Shown: positions 45,459 to 57,465, numbered from the stretch's first letter. The stretch is 64,000 nucleotides of DNA from Thalassia testudinum (GCA_037157565.1 JAZHRO010000063.1:11948001-12012000); one strand, 5' to 3'. Numbers and translations: made by a program. Notes: generated from the sequence alone by a model not told the origin.

Positions 45459-46365
45459 AGTCGTATATGTCCACGCCAATTTCTCTTTTTTACCTTATCA
45501 TGCCTGAGTATTGCATTTTTTCATGCTATCTTGGACTAGTTAGCAAATAAATTACAAATTTTGTTGTTATTCTTGACTTAGTGAATTTGAAATAATCTAA
45601 TCAATTAATAAGTGAAAATAATTATTTGACACAACCCACTATGAAGGAGTAGATATTATTATTGATTAGTCCAAGAGAAACCTATACTTGGCTGGGTACC
45701 GCGGATAGCTCCACTTATGACTACTTGTAGATGGGTTAAATCTGCACTACTCCGGAACCGTTATCGCTAAAGAGGTGAACGACTTAGACCTGATGTCATA
45801 TTGTGTTGAGGTGACAATAGGAGGCCTCACAATTGGTTTTCTTTATTTGAAAATTGTTTTCTAAAAATTTATTAAGGCGAGGCAGGTCTTATCTGAACTT
45901 GGGATGCTTGGTGTCAGCAAAAGTTATAAATAGATACTAATTGAGAATTCAACAACATGCTTGATTAGTGGGCTATTGAATTTGTAAGATAGACTTACCA
46001 TAGCAATATTTGAAACCTCGATTCAGTTAAGGAAGATAAATGAATTATTTATGCATTTCTTTTGTATGCACATAATAGTCGTAATTTCAAGGTTATCTTG
46101 ATGTACCATTGCATACTTAGTTGATTCTATTAACTCTTTTGATTGAATTTTTTTTTTTGAGATCAAGTTGGTGTGGGGACAAGGATTCCTTGGTTATTAT
46201 GGAGCTTGAAATAAAAGGCCTTTAGTAGACTTAGCTAGTTTTGTTTGAGTTGCTGTATTTGAACCTCTCGTAGACTTATTGTCTTTCTTTAGTATGGATG
46301 ACATCAATAGAGTCAACTATGAATTGCTTTTGGTTTTATGTGCATTCGAAAACCAAGATGTGACA
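45459..46365 (+). mobile_element. LTR remnant of a decayed Ty3 element
   Basis: The segment ends GATGTGACA just before a PBS, contains a TATA box (TATAAATAG near 45926) and a GGTACCGCGGATAGCTCC block near 45697. Its left edge is hidden at the CACTA end, so the CACTA may have inserted in this LTR, or the LTR starts nearby. Confidence 0.5.
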
Positions 46366-46368
46366 ACT

Positions 46369-46379
46369 TGGTATCAGAG
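46369..46379 (+). other. Primer-binding site, initiator Met tRNA type
   Basis: TGGTATCAGAG matches the complement of the 3' end of plant initiator methionine tRNA, 3 bp after the LTR end. The young element has the same PBS at 57454-57465. Confidence 0.75.
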
Positions 46380-46499
46380 ATAAGGTTAAGGAAAGAATAA
46401 ATCGATATGATCGTACTTATAAAGAAGGTTATTGTAGAATGACTTAAATTATTCTTTTCTTGGCTATTGTAAATGTGTTCATTCCTTATTCGTCGCAAG

Positions 46500-47230
46500 A
46501 GGAGTTGTCGCATGCGTGAATTGAAAGAGCAAACTAGCTCTATTATGGGGATTATAGGGGAACTCTCCCAACTCGTCTAGTGGCAAACGGAGAATCAGGA
46601 ATTAAGAGAGCAAGTTTGGCAACGTAAGGAAAAACAAGAAGGGAAAGAGAGGTGATTCCACGAACAGAGGGATAAAGTGACTTTTGAGAGATTCCTAAAA
46701 GTGAACCCGCCTATTTTTGGAGGGATGGATGCCGAGGTTGCAGATCAGTGGATAGAAGAAATCGAGAGGTTATTTGATGCTATTAGGTATCCAGAATACA
46801 ATTGAGTCAACTTTGCAGCTCATCAACTGAAGGGGTCAGCTCATGATTGGTGGACAATCATACAACTACGAAGGTTTGAAAAAGGAGAGATAGTCTCTTG
46901 AGATGACTTTCTGAAAATTTATTATCCCTCATATCTGCTAATTCAAAAGGAATAAGAATTTTGCACCTTAATACAAGGAGAAATGATTGTACAATAGTAT
47001 CATAATGCGTTTCACTAGCTCCTTAAGTATGGACCACACTTGTGTTTAGAAGATTATCGAATGATGCATAACTTTGTTGAGGGACTCACCCATTGATTGC
47101 ACTCAAAGGTTCTTATTGGGAATCCACAGACAATGGAACAAGCAATTGCACTATCTACCAACTTAGAGAGATTTTCTACGAAGGAAGGATGAAAAGGCCC
47201 GAGGTGATCACTTATCAAGGGAAAGTTTTT
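46500..47230 (+). pseudogene. Ty3/chromovirus gag fragment, decayed
   Basis: Downstream of the PBS one plus frame reads VNPPIFGGMDAEVADQWIEE, IERLFDAIRYPE, then NFAAHQLKGSAHDWWTII, and later ALSTNLERFS. These match the retrotransposon gag capsid family (PPxFxG, W...E..F, A...L.G.A..WW). Stops at about 46803, 46899 and others break it. The sequence stops being gag-like near 47230, before the zinc knuckle, so the element is truncated there. This is the capsid domain type that the young element at 57.6 kb lacks. Confidence 0.75.
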
Positions 47231-47489
47231 ATTTTTGCGACATACTAATAATGATAATAATGATGTGCTAATAATTTGTCGTTGTAATAGGTGTGGTGGA
47301 AAAATCCCAACTCAATAAAAATAATCAAATATGCACGAATCCGATTTAACTAACTTAAACATGCATCATATTAAATAAATCATGTAGGGAAAAATATCAT
47401 TTACACGTGGAGACAAGTACGTACATATGTTCGAGATATAAAAATGATTCTAATAATTCAAGAAAAATAAATGAAATACAAAAACCAAA

Positions 47490-48300
47490 GCAAACGTAGT
47501 AAGTTGCGGTGGAAGCATACGGTTGAGGGCATGGTGTGATGACGGAGACGGGCGTGCTGTCACCATGCTTATCGGAGAAGACAGCGGAGAAGGGGCACGG
47601 TCGCAGTATAGAATCCCGGTGGCGAGGTAGTCACGATGGAGAAATGCGGTGTGGAGCCACGTGCTGTCACCACGTGGCCGGAGGAGGCGGAGGTACACGG
47701 TTGTCGCGGTCGAGGTAGCGCGATTGTGAACACGATCGATCAAGAGTCGTCGAGGAAGAGCACCCGGTCGTAGTCGCGGTCGCGGTGGCACTGGTGGTCA
47801 TGGTGGGGTGTCGCAGTCCCTAGAGAGAGCGTCGAGCAGTCGTCGAGGAGCGGAGGTGGCCGTGCGGTCGTGGACGGGGCTGCTCGTAGTGGGAGAGGTG
47901 ATCGCGGTGCTCTCCTCTATTCCCGAGAGGGTGAGGATCGGTCACGGAACTGAGACTGCCTGTCATCGAGCATCCTACTGCTCGAAGCGTGGGCGGAGCA
48001 GAGATGAAGAACGGTGGTAGCCGGGCGGTCGTCGAGGGCGCGATGGAGCATGGTAGGCGGTCATCGGCAGCAGAGCTGAGAGGGGTGCGAGCAGAGGAGG
48101 GCGCGGTCGTGCCTGTGTGGGGACGATGAAGGCTCACTGTTGAGGGAGAGGCAGATCGCTAGCAAGGTCGAGTGGGTGGGTGGGGCGGTCCGAGGTCGGG
48201 AATCGGGGGAGGTGAGAGCGGCGGTGGTTGCCTCTCTACATTTGTGGATGGGGGAGGGGGAAGAACGAGGGGGTCCGGCTTCCCCTCGGGAACGAAGAAG
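47490..48300. other. GC-rich island, no recognisable protein
   Basis: CGGTCG-rich sequence with open frames on both strands (for example 47450-47791 minus, 47820-48137 minus) is enclosed by AT-rich DNA. No motif is recognised and the peptides look compositional. It resembles the 13735-14160 island in setting and may be an inverted LTR leader. Confidence 0.35.
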
Positions 48301-48479
48301 ATGAGAGGCCTATGAGAAATAAGCTGTGGGTATTTTGTTGAGAGAAAAAGGAAAGAAATCGTAGGCGAGTTTCCAAACAATGAGAGGGAGAGAACGATCA
48401 ATCAACCAAAATTCCACATGTCATTTGAGTAGATAAATTACTTGACTTTTCAAAAAAAATATCTCTCTTTTTATTATAA

Positions 48480-50167
48480 ATTAAGTTGTTAAGATTGCAT
48501 TCTCAATCAGTGTGATGCCATTATAATTCCCAAAATGATTCTATATCAAAAATTTAATAATTAATCAAATTACGTAAAAGTTAATAAAATAGAGGGAAAG
48601 ATAATTCTAATGCTTAAATACTTTTGTTAATATAATGTATATTTTAAATTAAATTCTTATTCCAATACTAATGTACTTAGGTTCTAATTTAATCTACTAA
48701 ATTGGACCTATCAAATACTTCAATACCTAAGTTTTATTAATTTTGAGCAAAAATCATATAGAGAAGAACTGATCTCTAGGCCTGAATTTGTCGTCATGAT
48801 TCCTTATCGCATCTCGCCTCTGGAGACTAGTTTGAAATACTATATGTAGGCCTTAAAGTACTCAAGTGCTAGTCAAGATGCAGACCTGATCGGCATTAGC
48901 TTTAGGTCTTCAACAGAGGTTTCTAAGGCCCAAAAGCCTGCTAAAGGGTGTGTTGACCCCAGAGATTAAAGCACCATGCATTCGTGCATGTGGTCTAGAT
49001 TTAGTTTGCTAGCGCATTTTCTTTTTTTTGAATAGAGATAGAGATACTTTTAAGATTTTCTTCTTGTAATCTTTTTATGGATCCTTAAAATCTAACCTCG
49101 GATTAGTTCTTAACACGGTCTGTGTCAGATTCCTTGTTCCTATCATCGACCCTCGAAGGGTCCTTGACATTCGTTGCTTCAAGATAGCACCGCCTATGGT
49201 AACCCCCAGAACCCTGACAATCGACACTTTATTATAGTGCCACCCATGGCATTCTTTAGCTAATCCAGGACATGGCAATCGACATTTCGTGATAATGTCG
49301 CCCATGGCACCTGAACAACACAATGCACTTACATGCCTTCGGTAGGATATTTAAATATCCTAAAAGAGAAGCGTCGAGGAGATGACATGTTATAACGCGT
49401 CCTCAACGGGAGTATTTATTTCTCTCATGGGGCAGGAACTCTTCTAATCAACTTGTATTTTCGAGCCTTTCCTAAGTCAAATTTTCGAGAAACCATTTTT
49501 TCAGACAAAGGAATTTTTGATGTTAAGCATACTGAACCAGACCAGTGTGTGAGATGTGGATGCTTAAGTTACTAAGACCCGTAAACCAAAGGGCAAACAA
49601 AGAGGCCAAATACTCCCTAACTAAGCCTTAGGCTTAATACACCAGCTTTTCAACTCCCTCAATCTCTTGAAGAATAATCCATATCTTAATAAGTACTTGA
49701 ATTTTTTGAGCCAAATAGGTCCTAAAGGCCTAAAGTTAGTTTATCTCACTTATCTCCTAAGGTTTGGTACTTTAGGTCTTAATTCATCAATCATTCCAAC
49801 CCAAAACTTAGGTAGACTCTTCCAAAATCAAATGCTGGGACTAACATAATTTTGCTCATTTTTTCTCTCTGTCTCTCTCTTTTTTCTTTCTCTCTCTCTC
49901 TCTCTATTTTTTTCTTAATGGAACTATCCATGAACTCCACAAGTATGCAATTCATATCCCTAAGTATTACAATTACCCCCCATGCCTAAAATGTGCAATG
50001 TCCTCATTACATGAAAAGGGTAGATAGTACCTGAAGAAGAATGTGATTTGAGATTCCTAACAAGCTCTTTAGAGAAGAAAGAAGTCAGTTACGTTATCTC
50101 TTAGTTGCTCTTAGTCGATTAGACTACAACTAAATAATTTTTTTAAACGTGATTTACGTGCCAAACA
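48480..50167 (+). mobile_element. 5' LTR region of the Athila-like element (left edge uncertain)
   Basis: The segment ends AAACGTGATTTACGTGCCAAACA before the PBS, typical of Athila LTR ends. Inside are an exact 18-bp palindrome AGGATATTTAAATATCCT (49343-49360), three degenerate units of about 55-60 bp (GACAATCGACA...CCCATGGCA) between 49165 and 49312, a TATA-like GTATTTATTT near 49411 and a TC-rich tract near 49865-49910. The true start may lie to the right of 48480. Confidence 0.45.
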
Positions 50168-50169
50168 AG

Positions 50170-50186
50170 TTGGTGCCATTGCCGGG
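50170..50186 (+). other. Athila-type primer-binding site
   Basis: TTGGTGCCATTGCCGGG resembles the tRNA-Asp-type PBS of Athila elements (TGGTGCC...GCCGGGGA), 2 bp after the LTR CA end, with slight decay. Confidence 0.6.
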
Positions 50187-51722
50187 AAGGCAACGGAAAT
50201 TTTTGAAGCTTTTTTTGTGTAAATTTGAGATTTCTAACTTGCTATTTTCATTGATTTCGTGTGTGCAGGAAAGCAAGTAAATCAAAACAAAACACAACTG
50301 GAATAGTAGGTTTGAACCTCAGGTAAGTACTTGTAGTTTAGATTAGTTAGATTTAGGATTTCCTTGAACCCTAGGATTAGTTAGAATTTGCTTGCTTATT
50401 GAAAAAAAAAAATCTCTCTTGTTAGTGATTTTCGGGCTGAAAGAAAATCTTAAATTATAAATTGAATTTCTGAAGATCTTCACTTCTAAAAATTCTCAAA
50501 GTTTTACCAAACGTGAGTCTTGAAGTCAGAAATAACATATCCAAATTTTGTGCAAATTAGAGTTATAGAAAATTTTTTAAAATTTATCCATTGATCTATT
50601 ATCAATGCGATTATTATTCCTAATTTTTTGGAGTTTAAAATATCATAAGAATTTTTAGACAATTCTGATTGACTTAAAATTTTTGGCATTGAGTTTCTAA
50701 AGAAATCAAGAATTTATAAAAAATATGAAAAAATAATTTCTTGTACATTGATTGCACTAATTATTAAATCACGAATTGGGGGTCAAAATAGGCTACAAAA
50801 CTCTCAGTACACTTTAAATCAGAAAAAATAAAAAATGTGCATTAAAAATTCTCAAAAAATATTTTCTGAGTGCCTAGTTAGTGGTACAAAAAGTCTAATT
50901 GATTGCATTGCTTGGGTCGCACCACTCATCAGATTTTTAGACTTAAAAGAATCATTTAGAACTATTTGTGCTTAGGATTTCACATTAAGGATAGAGTACA
51001 CCTGTATCTCCATACTTAAAGGAAATCTATCAAACAAATTGGGATTTGCAAAAACTCTTGTGTGCCTCATCAGAACCTTGATTGAAGAGATTAACTCAAG
51101 TAAACCCTAAAACGTATTAACACAAGCAATTGAATCTTAAAATTCACTTCATTAAGAAAAATTGCTTGTGAACCATTTGCCTGCACACTTCACATCTCTA
51201 AAATCAATCTTAAGGGCAAACACCCCCTAACGCCCATCATATTCTAAAAGCACATCAAACCCAAGCTTAAACCTTAATAGACGTGCCCTAGGCAGGACTA
51301 ATAGACTTGGGGACTTGAAACTAGATTAGGTTAAGGTTAAGGTTAAGGCCTTGTCTACTTAGACTCACTGGTGATATGAAAGGTCGGTGCGGTAACCGCA
51401 TTAACCCTTAGTGGTGTCCCACCGTGCGGGGTGTCCTAAGGGGTTCCACCCTTCTAGCTAGCCAAGTAATTCAAGGGTTGACCTAACCCAGTCGTGTTTT
51501 GGGGAGCCATGATCAGATCTATTTAGGGATAACACTCTAAGGGCCAGTTTAATTGCTTGCATTGAGCAGGCGGGGTTTTCTCTCATTTCTCTTTTTCTCA
51601 TCTACAGACATTCTTCTGGTGCATGCAAAGTAGATCTTAAAATCCTGATTTGCTTCTACCATTAGAAAGAAATCCTAGGAGAAGACATATTTATCCAGGA
51701 ACTGAACCTAAACCCTCTACAA
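50187..51722 (+). other. Athila-like 5' leader, non-coding
   Basis: About 1.5 kb lies between PBS and gag, with no supported frame. Long leaders are usual in this lineage. It includes TTAAGGTTAAGGTTAAGG near 51330 and a GC-richer block near 51380-51440. Confidence 0.45.
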
Positions 51723-52960
51723 TGGCTAGTCTCCACAAGGAAGAAGAAATTGAGGAGGAAAATCTAGATCCTATGACTCTCTTACAAAGGCAGATCACTA
51801 AGCAGGGCCAGCATCATGATCGACAGATGGAAGTCATAGTGCAAGCCATCATTCGCAAAACGAAAGGGTAGACCGGTCCCTCCATGACTTTTATAACCCT
51901 CTTAGTGCCCAACCTGAACCCTTTGTTAGGGTACCTCAGGATGGGGAAGATTTTGAACTCAAACCTTAGATCATTAACTTGATTCCCCACTTCCATGGCC
52001 GTGAGTCAGATGACCCCTTCCACCACCTTGAAGAGCTCCTACACATAGGAAGAACTTTTGGCCCTAGGAACATGAATGAAGGTAACCTGATGATGAAGAT
52101 GTTCCCATTCTCCTTGAAAGATAAAGCTGCACATTGGTTGAGAATAATTGGTAGACCAATCCTAACTTGGGAAGACCTAAGAAACACATTCCTAAAGAAA
52201 TTCTTCCCTGCAGGAAAAACGAATGCCCTTAGCTGTGCCATAACAACCTTTAAGCAGAACATTGGGGAACAACTACATGAGGCTTAGGAGAGGTTCAATG
52301 ATTTAGCTAGGAAATGCCCCCATCATGGGATTCCGAAGTGGAACTTGGCCCATATTTTCTATTATGAGTTGAGTGATAAGCTGAAGAATTTTTTTAATGC
52401 AGCATGTGGTGCAATTTCCTAACCAGAGATGCTGAGGGAGACTTTCAATTGTTCGAGAATATGAGTGAAAATTCCCTCAACAATGCCTCAATGTCCGCCT
52501 TTAACAAAGCTAATCAACCAAGGAGCGGAGTTTATGAAGTGAAAGATAATTCAAACTTGGTTGATTTAGAATTAATTGCACAATGATTAGATAAGGTGGA
52601 ACTCGTGGGAAAGAATGCGGAGAATTTGGATAAGAAACTGGATAATCTTCTAAAAGGTAGGAATTCCTTACGTACACAATCCAGATTAAATCCTATGCCT
52701 ACCCAAGGAATGCCTATGGTAACCCACAACCAATTCCCCAACCCTCTAGGTCAGGAATCAGTGCACAACACCAATGACCTAACAATGGCTCCACCTATGA
52801 GCCAACTGTACTTAAACGCATCTCTTTCTGGGTACCAAGGAGGGACCTTGATGCCCTCGAATTTTGAACTAGGCAGCCCGATGCCTAGTTATCCTAAGGA
52901 TGTGAATGCACTCCAGGGTTACACTAGAAGTGAGCCTTATTCAAACACTTACAACCTTGG
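51723..52960 (+). pseudogene. Athila-like gag, decayed
   Basis: The frame starts MASLHKEEEIEEENLDPMTL, has a stop at 51869, then the capsid domain from 51960: PHFHGRESDDPFHHLEELLH, FPFSLKDKAAHWLR, TWEDLRNTFLKKFFP, then after TAG (52285) RFNDLARKCPHHGIP and FYYELSDKLKNFF. A frameshift near 52400 leads to a NMSENSLNNASMS segment. SLKDKA.HWL, F..KFFP and CPHH are typical of Athila gag. A Pro/Asn/Gln-rich linker follows. Gag would form the particle that packages element RNA; this copy cannot. Confidence 0.8.
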
Positions 52961-53508
52961 ATGACGCAACCATCCTAATTTTGCTTGGTCAAGTCAAAAA
53001 CCCGCCTAGGGTCCTAACTTGACTAAGCCAAACACTTATGGGCAACCTAGTAGGTACACACAAATCACGCACATATCAACTACAACCTACATAGGAAAAC
53101 CAGCCCTCTGAGGCATAAGGAAGAAATGAATCAATTGAGGACAGAATTGACGGGACGATTAGACCAGCTAGTTGATGCTAGACAACACGGGATGTTGCCA
53201 TCGCAACCCGTCCTAAACCTAAGGAACTTCAATACGATTAATCAGCATAACACACAGGAGCAACAACCACACCTAATTCACCTACTCCCCAGTACCCACC
53301 GGGCTTTATTAACCTGAACCCAACCTAGGCTCAACCCATTTTGCAAAACCCACCTTACCCTTCCAACCCTAATGCACATGCATGTGTTGTCACTTTGAGA
53401 AGTGGGAAACAAATCCAAGATCCTTCTACATCAAAATCTTACCAAGATCTTGAGGAGCCTGAATCTGACCTGGGAGACCAAGCTAATTAAAAAAATAAGA
53501 CTCAGGAT

Positions 53509-54204
53509 TTGAACACTAATGATTTTTCCCAAGCTCCTTTTCCTGAAGCCTTGATCAAACCTAGGGAAAAGAAAATCGATCAATCTAAGGAGTGGCTTGA
53601 GATTTTAAATCAAGTCCAGGTAAATATACCACTCCTTGAGACTATTGAGAACATCCTAGCCTATGCGAAATTTCTGAAGGAATTATGCACACCGAAATGC
53701 CAGGCCAAATCATCAAAAAGGGTTGTGATTTCTGAACAAGCCATCGCCATCATTCTAAATAAGCTCCCTCCTAAAAAGAAAGATCCAATGACCCCCTTAA
53801 TCTCATGCGAAATAGATGATTTCATCCTGGATCGAGCCTTACTGGACCTTGGCGCCTCCATTAACTTAATCCCCACAAAATTATATGAAGAGCTAGATTT
53901 AGGCCCCTTATAACACACTGATGTCATCCTTCAGCTTGCTGATAGGTCAACCAAAATTTTGAAGGGCCTTTTACAGAATGTAATTATAAAAGCAAGGGAT
54001 TTTGAGTACCCTGTGGACTTCCTTGTTCTGGATATGGAGGCATCAGAAAATTTGAACCACACCTTGATAAACTTAGGAAGACCTTTCTTGGCCACTACCA
54101 AGGCTCTAATCAACTGTGAGACAGGGATTATGCACATCACCTCTGGAAGGAAGAATTGTCAACTCAACATCTTTAAAGCTTCCCAAAAGAATAAGGTGAA
54201 TTAA
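53509..54204 (+). pseudogene. Athila-like aspartic protease region, decayed
   Basis: One frame holds DFSQAPFPEALIKP, the active-site region ALLDLGASINLIPTKLYEEL (D-L-G-A in place of the usual D-S/T-G-A, as Athila elements have), a single TAA at 53911, then in the same frame QLADRSTKILKGLLQNVIIK, FLVLDME and NLGRPFLATTKALINCETG. This is the complete protease fold apart from the stop. Protease would cut the Gag-Pol polyprotein. An acidic linker (SDEEEEISDEDFD, about 54618-54660) follows. The reverse transcriptase part is displaced by the young element inserted at 54808. Confidence 0.8.
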
Positions 54205-54807
54205 GGTTCCATTGAGGTTGAAGGAACAATTGAACAAGTTTTGGCAAATCACACTAAAAATGATCTAAATCCTGCCAAAGCTCAAGACCAGCACGAAGGG
54301 AAAGAAGGGGATGTACTTGAGGAAATTCTGATCTACCATCTCCCATGGAAAATCAAATTGAACAGGACATTAGTGAGATTGAGAAACTCCGGGGGTAACT
54401 TACGATGAATTAAATGATAATATAAAGAATCCTCAATACATCCATCCTGAAATTCAAGAACTTTTCAATTCTGAGGGAGTTCAAGAAAATGGATAATCTA
54501 AGGACATGAACCAGGAAGTAACCCCAGAAGAAGAAGTCCAACACACAATGGACTGGGGAAGAACTTATAAGCCAACTGGTTCAAATGGATGGCTTGACTC
54601 AGAAGAAGTGACTTCGGATGAGGAAGAGGAAATTTCTGATGAAGATTTTGATAAATTCCACACAACTCTACCCCTATCCTCATATGACCCAGAGCCTAGA
54701 GAACTCATGATTTTTGATATCAACTACCATTATGAAGACCCTTATTACTCTGATTCAGAACCAGATTTAATTCTAAATCATGATTTCAATCCAGACCCTA
54801 TACCACC
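54205..54807 (+). pseudogene. Athila-like acidic linker, cut by Tekay-type insertion
   Basis: Glu/Asp-rich open sequence from 54506 (MNQEVTPEEEVQHTMDWGRT) runs to DPIPP at 54807, where the 5' LTR of the young element starts. The frame continues into the LTR only by chance. The CCACC at 54803-54807 should be the target duplication, to be matched after about position 64463. Confidence 0.65.
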
Positions 54808-54826
54808 TGTAACGAGCGCGTGTCCC

Positions 54827-55735
54827 AGACGTCTTTTAAGACGTCTGGGAGGTGGCCCAGACGACTGTAAAGACGTCTGGGATCACATCCGGACGTCTGG
54901 CCAGACGTCCGGGATAGTTTACAGACGTCTGGCGAACAGTTATGCTCGCACGGGATATTCGTCTGCGCGCCTGTGCGCGCAGACCTGCGATCCCGCATCT
55001 TCTCTGCGGCTGCAGGCGACTGCGGCCGTCTCTCCCTCCTCTCCGCGCGGCGTTAAAAGGGGGAGGGGGCGCGCCTCCCCTCCCGTCTCCACCATCTTCC
55101 TCCTTCTCTCCTGCCTGTGCGCGACAGCGAGCGGACACGAGGGCGCAGCGGCAGCGGCGGCCGCAGTAGGCGCGGAGGAGCTGCGGCGTGCGAGGGCGGG
55201 GCTCTGCCGTGAGGGCGAGCTCGCCGGGAGCGGCTTGGCCGGCCGGCGGAGGGCGCAGGGGGCGCAGAGCGTCGCGGAGAGGGACCTGCTGCGGGCGGAG
55301 CAGCGGACGCGCGAGGTGCGACGCAGGCGGCGTCGCGAGCGGAGGCCGAGCGAGGTTCTGATTCTGGAAAAATCTCCAGAATCAGACGTCTGGACTGATA
55401 TCCAGACGACAAGGTCGACGTCTGTGAGATCATACAGACGTCTGAAAGGTGAGTTCCGCTTTCTCCTTCTTTTTGTCGACTGACCGTACTGAGGGAGGAG
55501 GGTTGGCTGTGCGCAGGTGTTCGGATTCGTCATCCTTTGCGAATCAGACGTCTGGAAGTTGTACCAGACGGCGGGAGTGACCTCCAGATGTCCGGAGAGA
55601 CCATCGGACGTCTGGGATCTTGGAGAGACGTCCCCACAGACTTCTGGACGTCCGGGGAACCAAGCCGAACAGGTAATTCTCTGATCCACCGTTTAAGATG
55701 TCTGGAAGGAGTTCCAGACGTCTGATTTTGCACAG
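54827..55735. repeat. Two clusters of AGACGTCT palindromes in the 5' LTR
   Basis: I count about 19 sites of CCAGACGTCTGG or close variants: seven in 54827-54935 and about twelve in 55380-55735. At least 14 contain exact GACGTC. Several are paired as CCAGACGTCTT...AAGACGTCTGG hairpins. Chance expectation for a 6-mer in 900 bp is about 0.2. GACGTC is the core of a plant bZIP C-box. The same clusters occur in the 3' LTR (61840-62745) and, decayed, in the solo LTR (27305-28240). Confidence 0.85.
55053..55060 (+). promoter_or_regulatory. Probable LTR TATA box
   Basis: TTAAAAGG lies in a GC-rich setting between the palindrome clusters. The solo LTR has TATAAA at the equivalent place (27508-27513). 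The transcription start would be some 30 bp downstream. Confidence 0.4.
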
Positions 55736-57453
55736 TATTGTCTTTCTCGACCCGTTAGGGCCCGTTTGGGCTCCGTTTTCCGCGATTCGAGTTGCGTTCG
55801 TTTCAGAATTTATTCCTCTACCCGCCTATAGTAGCTATACACTGTTTTGAGACACTCCTTGTGTTTGATCCTTGTGATAGGACCTCGTTCGGTTGCCGTC
55901 TTGAGAGTCGCGGAGGCGCGCGGGATTCCCGACCACGCCCCCATTACTCCCGTTGTACCTGGTAGAGTGGTTTTAAGTATTAATAAAATCTGTTAAAGTA
56001 TGGAACCATAACTAGAACCTAGGGCATTGCATGAATCCTAGGGCCGGAAAACTAGATTGTATGATAGATCCTAGGATATGGCATGAATCCTAGGATGGAA
56101 AAACTAGTGGAATGTATATTACTGCAGTCTTGGAAAAATGGAAAGGAATATATAAGCTGCCTGTGAAATTAATTAACAGCTGCCTGTTATGAACAAAGAA
56201 ACATGTTTGAGATCATGGAAATTGAGAACGTGAATCTGGAAAGTGAAACATATGATGTTCTGAGATAAAGGGCTGGAACCCTACGGGGAATTAGGAGTGG
56301 AACTCTTGGAAAGAAAAGGAATGGAACTGAGATGTAGTTTGTACTGTCTCTTGGGTACGCAGTACCAAGGGAAGTACCTGTACCTATTTTAGTGCAGAGT
56401 GGGGCCAGCCGCCCCAGGGACCCGGGGTTAGGCTTGGCCGCTCTGTACCGACTTGTTGGCCCTCGTGTACGTAGTACCGAGGAGAGCTAGTAGTGTTAGG
56501 AGAGTACTAGCTACCCCACGGGCCCCGGGGTTCTGCTAGACTCCTTCACCGACTTGTTAGGCCCACTAGGGCAAACCAGGGTAGTCAGGCGAGGGTGCGC
56601 GGACTGTGGAGGGGCAAGGCCCCGGTTTGGTTACTGTGGAGGGGTTGGACCCCTGTTACTGAGAGGGCTCTGCCCTGGTTCCGTGCTGTGCTTTGGGCGC
56701 ACCCGTTAACGGAAACGACTGACCGCGTGCCAGTACGGGCTAGCTACCTGTGCGTTTATCGCGCGTGCCGTAGTCACCGTTACGTCTGTCAGTGACCTTG
56801 GGGTGGTTGACTGAGGGTAGGATCACCACGGGGGACTCTCCCGGCCAGGAGAGCACCACGTGCTACTTCTACTGTTGGAAAAGACTGCAATCAAGATCGT
56901 CCCACGAGGACATTCGAGATCAAGTAAAGGATCTGAGAAGTAAATGAAATAGTGAGAAAAATTGAAAGATGTAAATAAAGGAAGTAATAGAACATAACAG
57001 CTACTGTACACTCTACTATTGCCTTTAGTTAGTTTGCCACTCTACTCAGCGTTTTGCTGACGTGTTACACTCGTTACCTTTTTCAGGACCAGGTGTTGAG
57101 CAGCCAGGGTCGGCGGCTGCAGAGGACGCTGGGCCGAGTAGGGTCCAGTAGAGTTGCCACAGCTTTGTACCTTCTTTTGTTTCTGTTCTATTGAGTAGTT
57201 TTGTTTCCGCTGTACCTTCTTTACCTGCAGTTTTTGTTATATGATAAATGTTGTTTTACTGTTGTGGTGGTGCCTACTGTAGTAGTTTCTTTCCTTACTG
57301 CTGTACTTCTTACTGTTAGTTATATCCATGCTGAATGTGGTTTATTTTACTGTCTTTTGGTTACTTCCTCGTTGGACGACTGGGTCTTGGGATTAGTCGA
57401 GTCGGTCCGGTTCTCGTGTCTCGTAGGGACTCGGGAACCGGGTCGTTACAAGA

Positions 57454-57465
57454 TGGTATCAGAGC
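57454..57465 (+). other. Primer-binding site, initiator Met tRNA type
   Basis: TGGTATCAGAGC starts 3 bp after the 5' LTR end and is complementary to the 3' end of plant initiator methionine tRNA, the usual primer of this lineage. Confidence 0.9.

Larger units (their letters stand above)
54808..57450 (+). mobile_element. 5' LTR of the young chromovirus
   Basis: This LTR is 2,643 bp, starts TGTAACGAGCGC and ends GGGTCGTTACA; its first and last 8 bp are perfect inverted repeats (TGTAACGA/TCGTTACA). A first cluster of AGACGTCT palindromes lies at 54827-54935, a GC-rich leader at 54960-55350 and a second palindrome cluster at 55380-55735. Further on are near-palindromes built on GGTACGCAGTACC (about 56355) and TGTACGTAGTACC (about 56465). 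Antisense frames of 126-249 residues in the GC-rich part are compositional. Confidence 0.9.

Noticed and set aside
51328..51349. TTAAGG repeats as telomere-like DNA
   Set aside because: Only three units, and the plant telomere unit is TTTAGGG.
54836..55689. Antisense and sense frames of 100-249 residues in the GC-rich LTR leader (repeated at 61998-62702)
   Set aside because: They overlap on both strands, are Arg/Ala/Pro-rich, have no domain, and follow from high GC content and the palindrome repeats; they lie wholly inside LTRs.
57454..57465. tRNA-like sequence at PBS
   Set aside because: Only the 12-base primer-binding site is present; no cloverleaf follows.
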